DNA from: an uncultured Lachnospiraceae bacterium
Lineage (GTDB): Bacteria > Bacillota > Clostridia > Lachnospirales > Lachnospiraceae
Assembly (NCBI GenBank): GCA_934438085.1
Contig: CAKSBC010000023.1
Location: 1 to 28,215, forward strand
Length of the DNA: 28,215 bases
Direction of reading: 5' to 3'
Shown in pieces: positions 6,342-14,987 of the stretch. A program made the position numbers and the translations under genes. Numbering within the stretch: position 1 is the stretch's first letter; each line of letters starts with the position of its first letter. The notes under the pieces were generated by a model. That model had not been told where the DNA came from. It made no database searches and saw only the letters and a list, made by a program, of their open reading frames with translations.

Positions 6342-7463
6342 ATGGGAATTAATGTAACACGTTCTTCAATGCCTGACTTTGAAGAATACTGCAATGAAAT
6401 CAGATCGCTCTGGGACAGTCACTGGCTGACCAATATGGGTGAAAAACATATAGAGCTCGAAGAAAAGCTTAAGGATTATCTTGGTGTTGAAAATATTACT
6501 CTTTTCACCAACGGACATCTGGCCTTAGAGGACCTTATAGCTTCATTCGGGTTTCCGGAAAATGCAGAGGTCATAACGACCGCATTTACATTTGCGTCAA
6601 CTACGCATGCGATAGTAAGAAATAAATTAGTACCGGTCTTTTGCGATATTAATGCTGAGGACTATACTATAGATGAATCTAAGATAGAGGCTCTTATAAC
6701 AGATCGTACCGTAGCTATCGTTCCGGTTCATGTATATGGAAATATGTGCCACACGGAGGCTATAGACCGAATTGCTAAAAAGCATGGACTCAAGGTTATA
6801 TATGATGCTGCGCATACCTTCGGAGTTAAATTTAACGGAAAGGCAGCTGCCGCATACGGAGACGGCGCAATACTGAGCTTTCATGCCACTAAGGTTTTTA
6901 ATACCATAGAGGGAGGTGCCGCAGTATATCCTGATGAGCAAAGAGGAGCTGTTCTTGATGATCTCAAGAATTTCGGAATACGAAATCCCGAGACCTGCTG
7001 TTATGTTGGCGGCAATGCCAAAATGAATGAGTTTCAGGCAGCTATGGGCATATGCAATCTCAGGCATATAGATGAAGAGATATTAAAGCGCAGAGCTGTC
7101 TGCATGAGATATTATGAGCGTCTTGCAGATAAAAAAGGCATCAAGCTTGTCAATTGCGATTTTGATGATAATGATTTAACAAGACGTAATTATGCATATC
7201 TTCCTGTTGTGTTCGAAAAAGGACTGCAAAAAAGAGATGATATCTGGGAAAACCTCAAAAAAGAAGGAATTATCGCGAGAAAATACTTCTGTCCGCTGAC
7301 ATGTGATTTTGAATGTTACGAGAAATATGGTTTTGCCGGAATCAGTGATTTGCCGGTTTCAAGGCGCATTGCTGACAGTGTGCTGACATTACCGGCATAT
7401 GCAGATCTTGAACTTACCAATGTGGACAGGATATGTGATATTATTATTTCATGTATCAATTGA
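6342..7463 (+). CDS. DegT/DnrJ/EryC1/StrS-family sugar aminotransferase
   Basis: A 373-residue PLP enzyme that typically transfers an amino group from glutamate to a nucleotide-linked keto-deoxysugar. The PLP Schiff-base lysine is Lys184 in SFHATKVFNTIEGG. The preceding YDAAHTFG motif supplies the Asp that contacts the pyridine nitrogen, and the N-terminal TNGHLALE segment binds the phosphate. Length is normal. Family members of this branch (WecE, FdtB, QdtB-like) act on dTDP sugars, which agrees with rmlC further downstream, but the substrate cannot be read from the sequence. AAAGGA lies 15 nt and AGAG about 6 nt before the ATG. It is the last gene of the unit beginning at 4745; a perfect -35-like TTGACA overlaps its stop codon. 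Confidence 0.9.
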   Translation: MGINVTRSSMPDFEEYCNEIRSLWDSHWLTNMGEKHIELEEKLKDYLGVENITLFTNGHLALEDLIASFGFPENAEVITTAFTFASTTHAIVRNKLVPVFCDINAEDYTIDESKIEALITDRTVAIVPVHVYGNMCHTEAIDRIAKKHGLKVIYDAAHTFGVKFNGKAAAAYGDGAILSFHATKVFNTIEGGAAVYPDEQRGAVLDDLKNFGIRNPETCCYVGGNAKMNEFQAAMGICNLRHIDEEILKRRAVCMRYYERLADKKGIKLVNCDFDDNDLTRRNYAYLPVVFEKGLQKRDDIWENLKKEGIIARKYFCPLTCDFECYEKYGFAGISDLPVSRRIADSVLTLPAYADLELTNVDRICDIIISCIN

Positions 7464-7580
7464 CATACCGGAAGGTTTAAAAATGTTAGAAAAGCTTTTG
7501 CTAAAGCAATATATATGACATATTGCAGCAGCATAAGTAAAGGATATATAAATTTACTTGTATTTAGAAAAGGGGGAAAT
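7464..7580 (+). other. Intergenic region with palindromes before the aldo/keto reductase gene
   Basis: TTGACA at 7460-7465 overlaps the previous stop codon, but only a poor -10 (ATGTTA, about 7483) follows at the right distance. GCAATAT (7506-7512) and ATATTGC (7520-7526) form a 7-bp inverted repeat with a 7-nt loop. TTGC-TAAA-GCAA overlaps it upstream (about 7498-7509), so two hairpins are mutually exclusive. No terminator for the upstream unit is seen. Confidence 0.35.
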
Positions 7581-8633
7581 ATGAGAACGATTACTCTCGG
7601 AAAAACAGGGATAACTGTACCGCAGAACGCATTCGGAGCACTTCCGATTCAGAGAATATCCAAGGATGAGGCTGTTAAGCTTTTAAGAGAAGCTTATGAT
7701 GGAGGAATGAGACTTTTCGATACTGCCAGAGCGTATTCTGACAGTGAGGAAAAGGTGGGTGAGGCCTTCAAGGGCATGCGTGATAAGGTTATTATTACAA
7801 CAAAGACCGCAGCAAAGACACCTGAGGATTTTTGGAAGGATCTGGAAACCTCATTAAAAATGCTTCAGACTGATTATATAGATGTGTATCAGTTCCACTG
7901 CGTTCCTCAGTGCTTTAAGCCGGGAGACGGCACAGGTATGTATGAATGCATGCTTGAGGCAAAGAAGCAGGGAAAGATAAGACATATCGGAATTACAGCT
8001 CACAAGATAGGTATTGCGGAGGAAATAGTTGAAAGCGGTCTTTATGAGACTCTGCAGTTCCCATTCAGCTACCTTTCAAGCGAAAGAGAGGAAAAGCTTG
8101 TAAGATCATGTAAGGAAGCAAATATGGGATATCTTTGCATGAAGGCTCTTGCAGGCGGACTTATCAATAACTTTAAGGCTGCCTCTGCATATCTTTATCA
8201 GTTCGATAATGTTCTGCCTATCTGGGGAGTTCAGAAGGAATCAGAGCTTAAGGAATGGCTCAGCCTCTTTGACAAGACCTATGAGATGGATGATGAAATA
8301 GCTGCATTCGTTGAGAAGGAAAAGAAAGAGCTTTCAGGAGAATTCTGCAGAGGCTGCGGATATTGTTCACCGTGCACCGTAGGCATTTCGATAAGAGACT
8401 GTGCACGTATGTCTCTTATGGTAAGACGTGCTCCTTCGGATGTATGGCTCAATGAAGAAAATCAGGCGCTTATGGCTAAGATTCCTGATTGTATAAACTG
8501 CGGTGCCTGTCTTAAGCGTTGTCCTTACGGACTTAACATTCCGGTTCTTTTAAAGAAAAACTATGCCGATTATCAGGAAATACTTTCAGGCAGAGTAAGT
8601 GCTGGTTCAGAAGGACGTACTTTCGTCAAATAA
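7581..8633 (+). CDS. Aldo/keto reductase with C-terminal 4Fe-4S domain
   Basis: A 350-residue cytoplasmic oxidoreductase. The TIM-barrel aldo/keto reductase domain spans about residues 1-245 with the full catalytic tetrad: Asp47, Tyr52, Lys75 and His106. The C-terminal region carries two cysteine groups, C256-C259-C262-C265 and C304-C307-C310-C314, the latter a ferredoxin-type CX2CX2CX3CP motif. This architecture is common in strict anaerobes, and the clusters probably pass electrons to or from the reductase site. The physiological substrate is unknown. The start at 7581 is preferred over the in-frame ATG at 7515 because AGGGGG lies 4 nt upstream and homology begins at MRTITLGKTGI. It stands between two groups of envelope-sugar genes, but a role there is not shown. 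Confidence 0.92.
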   Translation: MRTITLGKTGITVPQNAFGALPIQRISKDEAVKLLREAYDGGMRLFDTARAYSDSEEKVGEAFKGMRDKVIITTKTAAKTPEDFWKDLETSLKMLQTDYIDVYQFHCVPQCFKPGDGTGMYECMLEAKKQGKIRHIGITAHKIGIAEEIVESGLYETLQFPFSYLSSEREEKLVRSCKEANMGYLCMKALAGGLINNFKAASAYLYQFDNVLPIWGVQKESELKEWLSLFDKTYEMDDEIAAFVEKEKKELSGEFCRGCGYCSPCTVGISIRDCARMSLMVRRAPSDVWLNEENQALMAKIPDCINCGACLKRCPYGLNIPVLLKKNYADYQEILSGRVSAGSEGRTFVK

Positions 8634-8661
8634 ATAATTTCAGGGAGCAGAGTAGTATAAC

Positions 8662-10710
8662 GTGGATAAAAAGAATACCTTTATAAAAAAAGCCGGAGGC
8701 GTAGTCTCCGGCGCTCTGCTTATCATGGCAATATTTTGGTTCATCACTAATTTCGGTGTTCTGAAAAATGCCGAAAGCAGGACCTGTTCGCCTATAACCT
8801 CGGATGAAGCCGTGATCCTTGAAAATACAGACGGATCCGCATATATCGGTTTTCATAATGAAATCGGAGTTTATATTAATAAGCTGAGATTTGATATCGA
8901 AGCACGCTCAGAAAGACCGGAAGCTGTAGATATCGTTGTACGCTGTCTTGAAAACGGCTCTGATGTAAAGGAATACGTATTTAAGGACACCAATCCGCTT
9001 TATGTAAAACATGAGACTGTAAATATTAATAAGGCAAATATCACTGAGATAGAAATAAAAAACACAGATAACGCGGAGATTACTTCGGAAGCTGCAGCTA
9101 AGGAGAAAGCTGCGCAGTTTACTATAAGAGGCTTTGAGGCAGATAACCGTTTAATGACCAATGGCTATGTGCTTTTATTTGCGGCACTTCTGGGAGCTGC
9201 GTTTTCTTCAGTCATTTTATATAAAGAAGTCTTTTTAAAAAAGCCGGAATATGCTCTGCTGATTATAGGCATTTCAATGGGACTATCGATGCTTTCGGGT
9301 CTTCCTTCAACAAAGGTCGGCTATGACGAGGAAACACATATGCAGAGCGTGTTTGCGATAGCTGCAATTCCTTCCGGCGAGCTGCATTTTAATGACGCTG
9401 CCCTTAATCAGGTGCTTATAACTGAATACAATAATCCTGGAGCGCTGCCGGGATCCGAGGAGGAATCAAAGGAGCTTTATAAAACCTTATCAACTGAATG
9501 TGATTACAGAACGGGCGATAATACTCCTACTTTCAAGCTTATTCCAAGCCGTGTTCCTGCATATCTTATGATGGCTGCAGGCGTTAAGGCTGCAAAGCTG
9601 TTCCATCCGGGCTGGAGCACGCTCATATTTGTGATGAGACTTTCAAATCTCATCATGTATACAGCTATGATGTTCGCTGCCGTAAAGCTTGTACCAAAGG
9701 CAAAATGGCTGATGCTGTTCATAGCACTGCTTCCTCAAAATATATTTATGGCATGTACCTGCTCATATGATCCGTTTGTGATAGGATGCATAAGTATAGC
9801 TTATGCACTGATGCTTAAAGGGCGCAGATATATAATCCCTATGGCGGTGTTTTTTATAATGGGCTGTCTGCCAAAGGCAGTTTATGCACCGGTACTGCTT
9901 ATAGGCATTGCTGTGAGTCTTTTTACTGAATCAGGCGAAAAAAGGGCAATTTTTAATTCAGACAGCGAAAAAGAATGCACCGACTGCCATGAGCTTAAGC
10001 GAAGGGCAGAGGCGAAGAAACGTGCCGAAAAGAAAAAGCGTATTGGAATAATACTTCTCGGGGCATTTGTATTTGTTGGCTTTATAGCTCTTTTTATACT
10101 GCCTACGGTTATAGCTCCTGAGGATACCGGGGATCTAAGAGGCGGCGAAGTGTCTGCATTGAGACAGGTAAAATTCATACTTTCAGAGCCGCTCACCTAT
10201 ACAGTAATCCTGCTGAGACAGATGAAGTCATGGTTCAGACAGTGCTGGTTCGGAGCGGACTGCATGACCTTTATGGGGCATATAGTAAGCGGCTACAGCG
10301 AGTTTAAGGGCTATTATGTTCCTTATCTGATAATGCTTACGGCGGGGATCGTGCTTTCACATGACAGAAAGCATTTTACGGAAAATGATTTCGTAAGGGA
10401 GAGTTTTTTATCACTGCCTCTCAGAATGTTTACTCTGCTCATGGTATTTGCCGCAAGTGCATTGGTATGGACGGCTATGTATGTGGCATTTACCGTACCG
10501 GGAGCACCTGAGATAGCCGGAGTTCAGGGAAGGTATTTTATTCCGCTGATGTTCCCGGCATATTTATTGCTTTGCGGAGCAGGTGATATCTTAAGTCCGT
10601 CAAACGGCGGCTTTATTGCAAGAAAAACGGCATTATGCTATTATCTATTGGAGCTTTTTATACTTGCACTTACTGTGTGGCGCTGTGTTATTGCGGCGTT
10701 CTGCAGATAG
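8662..10710 (+). CDS. DUF2142-family polytopic membrane protein
   Basis: A 682-residue integral membrane protein. A first helix (about residues 14-32) is followed by an extracytoplasmic beta-rich region to about 165, then about nine more hydrophobic segments. The GYDEETHMQSVFAIA stretch just after the second or third helix matches the acidic DExxH-like motif of DUF2142 proteins. Such proteins often sit in cell-wall glycan loci and resemble GT-C glycosyltransferases in topology; catalysis is unproven. A highly charged cytoplasmic loop (about 430-456, rich in Lys, Arg and Glu, with a CTDC motif) interrupts the membrane segments. The start is GTG: an in-frame stop lies two codons upstream of it, and the N-terminal helix needs it. 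The ribosome binding site AGGGAG is rather distant (14 nt). Confidence 0.8.
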   Translation: MDKKNTFIKKAGGVVSGALLIMAIFWFITNFGVLKNAESRTCSPITSDEAVILENTDGSAYIGFHNEIGVYINKLRFDIEARSERPEAVDIVVRCLENGSDVKEYVFKDTNPLYVKHETVNINKANITEIEIKNTDNAEITSEAAAKEKAAQFTIRGFEADNRLMTNGYVLLFAALLGAAFSSVILYKEVFLKKPEYALLIIGISMGLSMLSGLPSTKVGYDEETHMQSVFAIAAIPSGELHFNDAALNQVLITEYNNPGALPGSEEESKELYKTLSTECDYRTGDNTPTFKLIPSRVPAYLMMAAGVKAAKLFHPGWSTLIFVMRLSNLIMYTAMMFAAVKLVPKAKWLMLFIALLPQNIFMACTCSYDPFVIGCISIAYALMLKGRRYIIPMAVFFIMGCLPKAVYAPVLLIGIAVSLFTESGEKRAIFNSDSEKECTDCHELKRRAEAKKRAEKKKRIGIILLGAFVFVGFIALFILPTVIAPEDTGDLRGGEVSALRQVKFILSEPLTYTVILLRQMKSWFRQCWFGADCMTFMGHIVSGYSEFKGYYVPYLIMLTAGIVLSHDRKHFTENDFVRESFLSLPLRMFTLLMVFAASALVWTAMYVAFTVPGAPEIAGVQGRYFIPLMFPAYLLLCGAGDILSPSNGGFIARKTALCYYLLELFILALTVWRCVIAAFCR

Positions 10711-10829
10711 TACAGGCATTAAATAAATAGGCATTGCCGCAGCGAGGACTGATTAAATTGATATTTTAATGTGTCAGTGCATTTAAATATGCAGCCGGAG
10801 CAATAAAAATGCGGCATAAAGGAGATAAA
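10711..10829 (+). other. Intergenic region before rmlC
   Basis: A 119-bp AT-rich gap with two palindromic stretches, ATTAAA-N7-TTTAAT (10752-10770) and GCAT-N6-ATGC (10779-10792). TTGATA at 10758-10763 with a poor -10 near 10782 is a weak promoter candidate. No terminator is seen after the DUF2142 gene. Confidence 0.3.
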
Positions 10830-11411
10830 ATGGGACAGATCAAGGTTACTGAATGTAAAAAAGACGGTAAAACTATAAAGGGCTTATATATCATTGAGCC
10901 TACTGTACATAAGGATGAAAGAGGCTATTTTGTAGAGACCTACAATCAGAAGGATTTCGAAGAGGCCGGCCTCAACATGGTATTTGTGCAGGATAATCAG
11001 TCATGCTCAGTAAAGGGAGTGCTGAGAGGTCTGCATTATCAGAAGCAGTTTCCTCAGGGTAAGCTTGTAAGAGCAATAAGAGGAAGCGTATTCGATGTTG
11101 CAGTAGACCTTCGTACAGGCTCTGAAACCTACGGAATGTGGTACGGAGTTGAGCTTACGGAAGAGAATAAGAAGCAGTTCTATATTTCAGAGGGCTTTGC
11201 GCACGGCTTCCTTGTACTCAGCGACATCGCAGAGTTTGCCTACAAGGTAACTGATTTCTATCATCCGGGTGATGAGGGCGGACTCATCTATAATGACAGT
11301 GAGATAGGTGTGGAGTGGCCTATAGCAGAGGGTATGCAGCTTATACTTTCTGACAAGGACACAAAGTGGGGAGGACTCTCCGAGACCTTCAAATTCGAAG
11401 GAATGAAATAA
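10830..11411 (+). CDS. rmlC: dTDP-4-dehydrorhamnose 3,5-epimerase
   Basis: A 193-residue cytoplasmic cupin enzyme that epimerises C3 and C5 of dTDP-4-keto-6-deoxy-D-glucose, the third step of dTDP-L-rhamnose synthesis. Diagnostic blocks are HKDERGYFVETY, RGLHYQ with the catalytic His69, VFDVAVDLRTGSETYG, and the FAHGFLVLSD and DSEIGVEWP segments. Length is about normal. ATG 10830 is chosen over the in-frame ATG at 10809 because AAAGGAG lies 5 nt upstream and homology begins there. The partner genes rmlA, rmlB and rmlD are not in the window. The next gene, an ABC-2 permease of polysaccharide-export type, begins after a single base, so the two are probably translated together, suggesting a rhamnose-containing exported glycan. 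Confidence 0.94.
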   Translation: MGQIKVTECKKDGKTIKGLYIIEPTVHKDERGYFVETYNQKDFEEAGLNMVFVQDNQSCSVKGVLRGLHYQKQFPQGKLVRAIRGSVFDVAVDLRTGSETYGMWYGVELTEENKKQFYISEGFAHGFLVLSDIAEFAYKVTDFYHPGDEGGLIYNDSEIGVEWPIAEGMQLILSDKDTKWGGLSETFKFEGMK

Positions 11412-11412
11412 G

Positions 11413-12225
11413 ATGCACTTATTCAGGAAATTGTTCGGCGATATTTATCAAAGACGCAGGATGATAGCGGAGCTTGCGGGCTCGGACTTTAAAAAGAGAT
11501 TTGCGGGTTCATACTTCGGTATAGTGTGGATGTTTGTAAACCCTGTAGTTACGGTACTCATTTTCTTCTTTATATTTCAGCTTGGAATGAAATCCGTGCC
11601 GCCTGTTCCGGGAGTGCCTTATGTTATATGGCTGATACCGGGACTCGTTCCGTGGTTTTTTATTAATGAATGCACGCAGGGCATAACAAACTGTCTTAAT
11701 GAGTACAACTATCTTGTAAAGAAGGTGGTCTTTCCGGTAGAGCTTCTTCCGGTCATCAAGGCTGGCTCATGCCTCTTAGTGCACGGCTGCTTTTTAGTGA
11801 TAATGTTTGCTGTATTTGTGATAGGCGGCAGAATGCCTATGCTCACATGGATACAGGTCGCATATTATTCATTTGCAGCGTTTATGCTGTCACTCGGTCT
11901 CGGCTATTTTACCGCTGCTGTAAATGTATTCTTCAGAGATATGACACAGATAGTATCACTGTGTCTGCAGTTCGGAATGTGGCTTGCACCTATAATGTAC
12001 TGGGACGGTATGTTCACGACGGATCATCCGTGGATGGCACCGCTGTTTAAGATAAATCCGGTTTATTATATAGTTACAGGCTACAGAGACTCTATGCTTA
12101 CAGGTCATTTCTTTTGGGAAAGACCGATGAACACAGTGTATTTTTGGGCAGTTACTTTTATTATTTTTTATCTGGGGCTCAAGATATTCACAAAACTGCG
12201 TCCGCATTTCTCGGACGTTCTGTAA
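11413..12225 (+). CDS. ABC-2 type polysaccharide export permease (Wzm/TagG/RfbA-like)
   Basis: A 270-residue membrane protein with about six transmembrane helices. The cytoplasmic N-terminus RRRMIAELAGSDFKKRFAGSYFGIVW is the conserved entry of polysaccharide, teichoic acid and O-antigen exporters, as are WLIPGLVPWFFINE and the later FFRDMTQIVSL and INPVYYIV stretches. It should form the channel half of an exporter that flips lipid-linked glycan to the cell surface. The matching ATPase (Wzt/TagH type) normally lies directly downstream, but here the next gene is an acyltransferase, so the ATPase must be elsewhere. AAGGA lies 10 nt before the ATG and the gene begins 1 bp after rmlC. Confidence 0.9.
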   Translation: MHLFRKLFGDIYQRRRMIAELAGSDFKKRFAGSYFGIVWMFVNPVVTVLIFFFIFQLGMKSVPPVPGVPYVIWLIPGLVPWFFINECTQGITNCLNEYNYLVKKVVFPVELLPVIKAGSCLLVHGCFLVIMFAVFVIGGRMPMLTWIQVAYYSFAAFMLSLGLGYFTAAVNVFFRDMTQIVSLCLQFGMWLAPIMYWDGMFTTDHPWMAPLFKINPVYYIVTGYRDSMLTGHFFWERPMNTVYFWAVTFIIFYLGLKIFTKLRPHFSDVL

Positions 12226-12236
12226 AGGAGCTTTAA

Positions 12237-12962
12237 ATGAGATCAATAATAGTATTGCTTCTGTTCATATTGTTTTTCGTGCTGTTCCTGCCGGTACTTC
12301 TGATTTTAATGCTTATCAGCAAAACGAATCAGAAAGCGGCGAGGGAAAAAGCCTTCAGCATAGTTCAGAAATTTATAAAGCTTGAGCTTTTAGTATCCGG
12401 GACAAGGCTTCATGCAGAAGGGGTAGAGAATATTCCGGATGAGCCTGTGCTTTTTGTCGGAAATCACCGCTCATACTATGACGTGCTTTGCTGTATAAGC
12501 TGTATGAAGCATAACACGGCATTTGTAGGAAAAAAGGAGATCAAAAGGATCCCTGTCATGGCTCAGTGGATGGAGCTTATGGGAGGCGTATTCATTGACA
12601 GACATAATATCAAGGAAGGTCTTAAAGCCATACTCGAAGCTATTGAGGTGGTTAAAGGCGGAACCTCCGTATTCATTTTCCCTGAAGGAACCAGAAACAG
12701 AGCAGAAAATAAGGATGTTCTCGCAGAATTTAAGGAGGGCAGCCTTAAGATAGCTCAAAAGGCAGGCTGTATGATAGTTCCTGTAGCGATAAAGAATACA
12801 GAATACTGCTATGAAATGCATAAGCCGTTTGTAAAGGCAGCCGATGTCAGAGTGAGCTTTCTCAAGCCGTTTTATGTAAGCGATATTCCTGAGGAATATA
12901 GGAAAAAACCGGCTGCATACACAAGACAGCTGATAGAAGAGGATCTGAAACGTCCTATGTGA
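12237..12962 (+). CDS. plsC: 1-acyl-sn-glycerol-3-phosphate acyltransferase
   Basis: A 241-residue membrane-associated enzyme that adds the second acyl chain to lysophosphatidic acid to form phosphatidic acid. An N-terminal hydrophobic helix (about residues 3-27) anchors it. The catalytic HX4D motif is N76-H77-RSYY-D82 and the glycerol-phosphate-binding motif is FPEGTR at 148-153, with GGVFIDR and IVPVAI in the expected places. Length is typical. AAAGGAG lies a few bases before the ATG and only 11 bp separate it from the permease, so it belongs to the rmlC-permease unit. A related acyltransferase acting on another lipid cannot be excluded. Confidence 0.9.
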   Translation: MRSIIVLLLFILFFVLFLPVLLILMLISKTNQKAAREKAFSIVQKFIKLELLVSGTRLHAEGVENIPDEPVLFVGNHRSYYDVLCCISCMKHNTAFVGKKEIKRIPVMAQWMELMGGVFIDRHNIKEGLKAILEAIEVVKGGTSVFIFPEGTRNRAENKDVLAEFKEGSLKIAQKAGCMIVPVAIKNTEYCYEMHKPFVKAADVRVSFLKPFYVSDIPEEYRKKPAAYTRQLIEEDLKRPM

Positions 12963-13153
12963 TCTTTATTTCCTTATATTAATTTCTACAAGGAAAATGC
13001 GGCAATATTAAGGCTTTCGGCATTATATCGGCCACAAAGGCGCTATGTATTTTTAAAGGATTCTTTAGACAAAAGAAAAAAAAACAACGGCATAATGTAA
13101 TATACTTATAGATAGAGAAATGAGAAATGTTATATTATGCAGAAGGAGACACT
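12963..13153 (+). promoter_or_regulatory. Regulatory region of the two-component/ABC operon
   Basis: A 191-bp gap. TTTCCTT (12969-12975) and AAGGAAA (12990-12996) form a 7-bp hairpin without a U-tract, so it is not a clear terminator. TAGACA (13066-13071) with CATAAT (13091-13096, spacer 19) or an isolated TATACT (13101-13106) are weak promoter candidates. GCATAATGTAATAT (13090-13103) and ATGTTATATTATGC (13127-13140) form a 14-bp inverted repeat with two G-U type differences. It encloses 23 nt and abuts the ribosome binding site. It may be an operator or an RNA hairpin. Confidence 0.45.
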
Positions 13154-13858
13154 ATGCCTGAAATAAATATTTTGGTAGTTGACGATGAAAATGAGATAGC
13201 AGATCTTGTCGAAATTTATCTTGTATCAGACGGCTACAATGTTAAGAAGGCTTCAAGTGCCGAGGAAGGCTTAAGAATACTTGAGGAAGAAGATATTCAT
13301 CTGGTGCTTCTTGATATTATGATGCCGGGCATGGACGGAATAACCATGTGCAGAAAGATAAGAGAGACTTCTAATGTGCCGATTATTATGCTGTCGGCTA
13401 AATCTGCCGATATAGATAAGATCATGGGACTCGGAACAGGAGCCGATGATTATGTTACAAAGCCGTTCAATCCGCTTGAGCTTACAGCAAGAGTAAAGTC
13501 ACAGCTCAGACGCTATACTCAGCTTAATCCTAATAACTCAGGATCCGGCAATGACGGCAACGAGATACATATAAGAGGACTTTCAATTAATAAGGATAAT
13601 CATAAGGTCCTCATTGACGGAGAGGAAATAAAGCTTACGCCGATAGAGTTCGATATACTTTATCTGCTTTCTTCAAATCCGGGCAAGGTATTCTCTACTG
13701 ATGAGATATTTGAAAAAGTATGGAATGAAAAGGTATATGAAGCAAATAATACCGTCATGGTACATATCAGACGTCTCAGAGGCAAGATGAAGGAGGATCA
13801 GCGCCAGGATAAGATAATCTCAACGGTCTGGGGAGTCGGATACAAGATTGAAAAATAA
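13154..13858 (+). CDS. OmpR/PhoB-family response regulator
   Basis: A 234-residue DNA-binding regulator. The receiver domain (about residues 1-120) has the acidic pair in VVDDENE, phospho-acceptor Asp54 in LLDIMMPG, the switch region LSAKS and the conserved Lys in VTKPFNP. The winged-helix DNA-binding domain (about 138-232) includes LTPIEFDILYLL and VMVHIRRLRGKM. It resembles the VanR and Lachnospiraceae envelope-stress regulators. ATG 13154 is chosen because AGAAGGAG lies 5 nt upstream; the in-frame ATG at 13127 lies inside the inverted repeat and lacks a ribosome binding site. The partner kinase overlaps its 3' end by 11 bp, so the pair is cognate. It probably controls the ABC genes downstream; this is inferred from position only. 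Confidence 0.95.
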   Translation: MPEINILVVDDENEIADLVEIYLVSDGYNVKKASSAEEGLRILEEEDIHLVLLDIMMPGMDGITMCRKIRETSNVPIIMLSAKSADIDKIMGLGTGADDYVTKPFNPLELTARVKSQLRRYTQLNPNNSGSGNDGNEIHIRGLSINKDNHKVLIDGEEIKLTPIEFDILYLLSSNPGKVFSTDEIFEKVWNEKVYEANNTVMVHIRRLRGKMKEDQRQDKIISTVWGVGYKIEK

Positions 13859-14966
13859 GGATATTGCAAAGCGCTATAAGACGCGCTTCATAATCGATAT
13901 CATAGTTGCCGCGTTCATTACGTGCCTTATCGAAAGCCTGCTCATATTTAATATAGGCAGGCTTATGTCTGTGTTTGGAGCAGAGTCGGAGAATGCACAG
14001 GTGGATGCGGTTCTTTACGTTCTCACGGCGACGGCTATCTTCGGTACGACCTTTTATCTTCTGCAGAGAAGATCGATAAATTATATCGGTGAGCTGTCAC
14101 AGGCTATGGAAAAGCTTTCTTCCGGAAAGCTTGACACCAGAGTCGAGATAAGAGGCGATGATGAATTTTCAGAGATGGCAGAGGATCTCAATACAATGGG
14201 AGAGGAACTTAAGAAGCTTCTTACCATCGAAAGAGAGGCCGAAAAATCCAAGACTGATCTTATAACCAATATCGCTCATGACTTAAGAACTCCGCTTACA
14301 TCAATAATAGGCTATCTTGATCTTCTTTCGGGAAGCAGTGCCGACAGACTTACTGCAGAGCAGAAGGCAAGATATCTTTCTATCGCCGTCAATAAATCAA
14401 AGCGACTTGAACAGCTTATAAATGACCTGTTTGATTTCACAAAGCTCAGCTATGGAAAGATAACTATGAAGGTCAGCTATGTTGATATAGTGAAGCTTTT
14501 AGAGCAGCTTTTGGAGGAATCATACCCGAGCTTTGTAGAAAAAGGCCTGAGCTATGAGCTTAAGAGCAATGTGTCTACGCTTGAAATAGCTGCGGACGGA
14601 GGACTTATTGCCAGACTCTTCGATAATCTTATCGGAAATGCCATAAAGTACGGAGCTGACGGTAAAAAGGTCATCGTAAGGATTAATGCAGAGCCTGAGA
14701 ATGATGCCGTAGAGGTCAAGGTGATCAACTATGGCTTCGTTATAGATGAGAAAGATCAGCCGCTCATTTTCGACAAATTCTACAGAGCTGACAGAGCACG
14801 TTCTACTCAGACAGGAGGAACCGGACTCGGACTTGCTATTGCAAAGGATATAGTTAATATGCACGGCGGAAGCATTGGCGTTACATCAGACCTTAACGGG
14901 ACGGTATTTACGGTAAGGCTCAAGATACATTTTGATAAAAATGCGGAAAACTTTAAGAGAGCTTGA
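13848..14966 (+). CDS. Sensor histidine kinase, VanS-like
   Basis: A 372-residue membrane kinase. Helix 1 (about residues 15-38) and helix 2 (about 53-73) flank only a short extracytoplasmic loop of about 15 residues, so it probably senses within the membrane or through a partner. A HAMP domain (about 74-125) is followed by the HisKA dimerisation domain with phospho-acceptor His144 in NIAHDLRTPLTS. The ATPase domain has the N box NLIGNAIKYG, the F box FDKFYRAD and the G box TGGTGLGLAIAK. The only suitable start is TTG at 13848, which overlaps the response regulator gene and would be translationally coupled; a GGGGAG lies about 13 nt upstream. The short-loop architecture is typical of intramembrane-sensing kinases linked to ABC transporters for antimicrobial peptides. 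Confidence 0.92.
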   Translation: MKNKDIAKRYKTRFIIDIIVAAFITCLIESLLIFNIGRLMSVFGAESENAQVDAVLYVLTATAIFGTTFYLLQRRSINYIGELSQAMEKLSSGKLDTRVEIRGDDEFSEMAEDLNTMGEELKKLLTIEREAEKSKTDLITNIAHDLRTPLTSIIGYLDLLSGSSADRLTAEQKARYLSIAVNKSKRLEQLINDLFDFTKLSYGKITMKVSYVDIVKLLEQLLEESYPSFVEKGLSYELKSNVSTLEIAADGGLIARLFDNLIGNAIKYGADGKKVIVRINAEPENDAVEVKVINYGFVIDEKDQPLIFDKFYRADRARSTQTGGTGLGLAIAKDIVNMHGGSIGVTSDLNGTVFTVRLKIHFDKNAENFKRA

Positions 14967-14987
14967 GCCTAAGGAGATCAGAGGCAT

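Noticed and set aside
11769..12050. 93-codon reading frame inside the ABC-2 permease gene
   Set aside because: It is entirely inside a well-supported membrane protein gene in another frame, lacks a ribosome binding site and resembles no protein I know.
12969..12996. TTTCCTT/AAGGAAA hairpin after plsC as a terminator
   Set aside because: There is no U-tract on either strand after the stem, so it is noted only as a structural feature.
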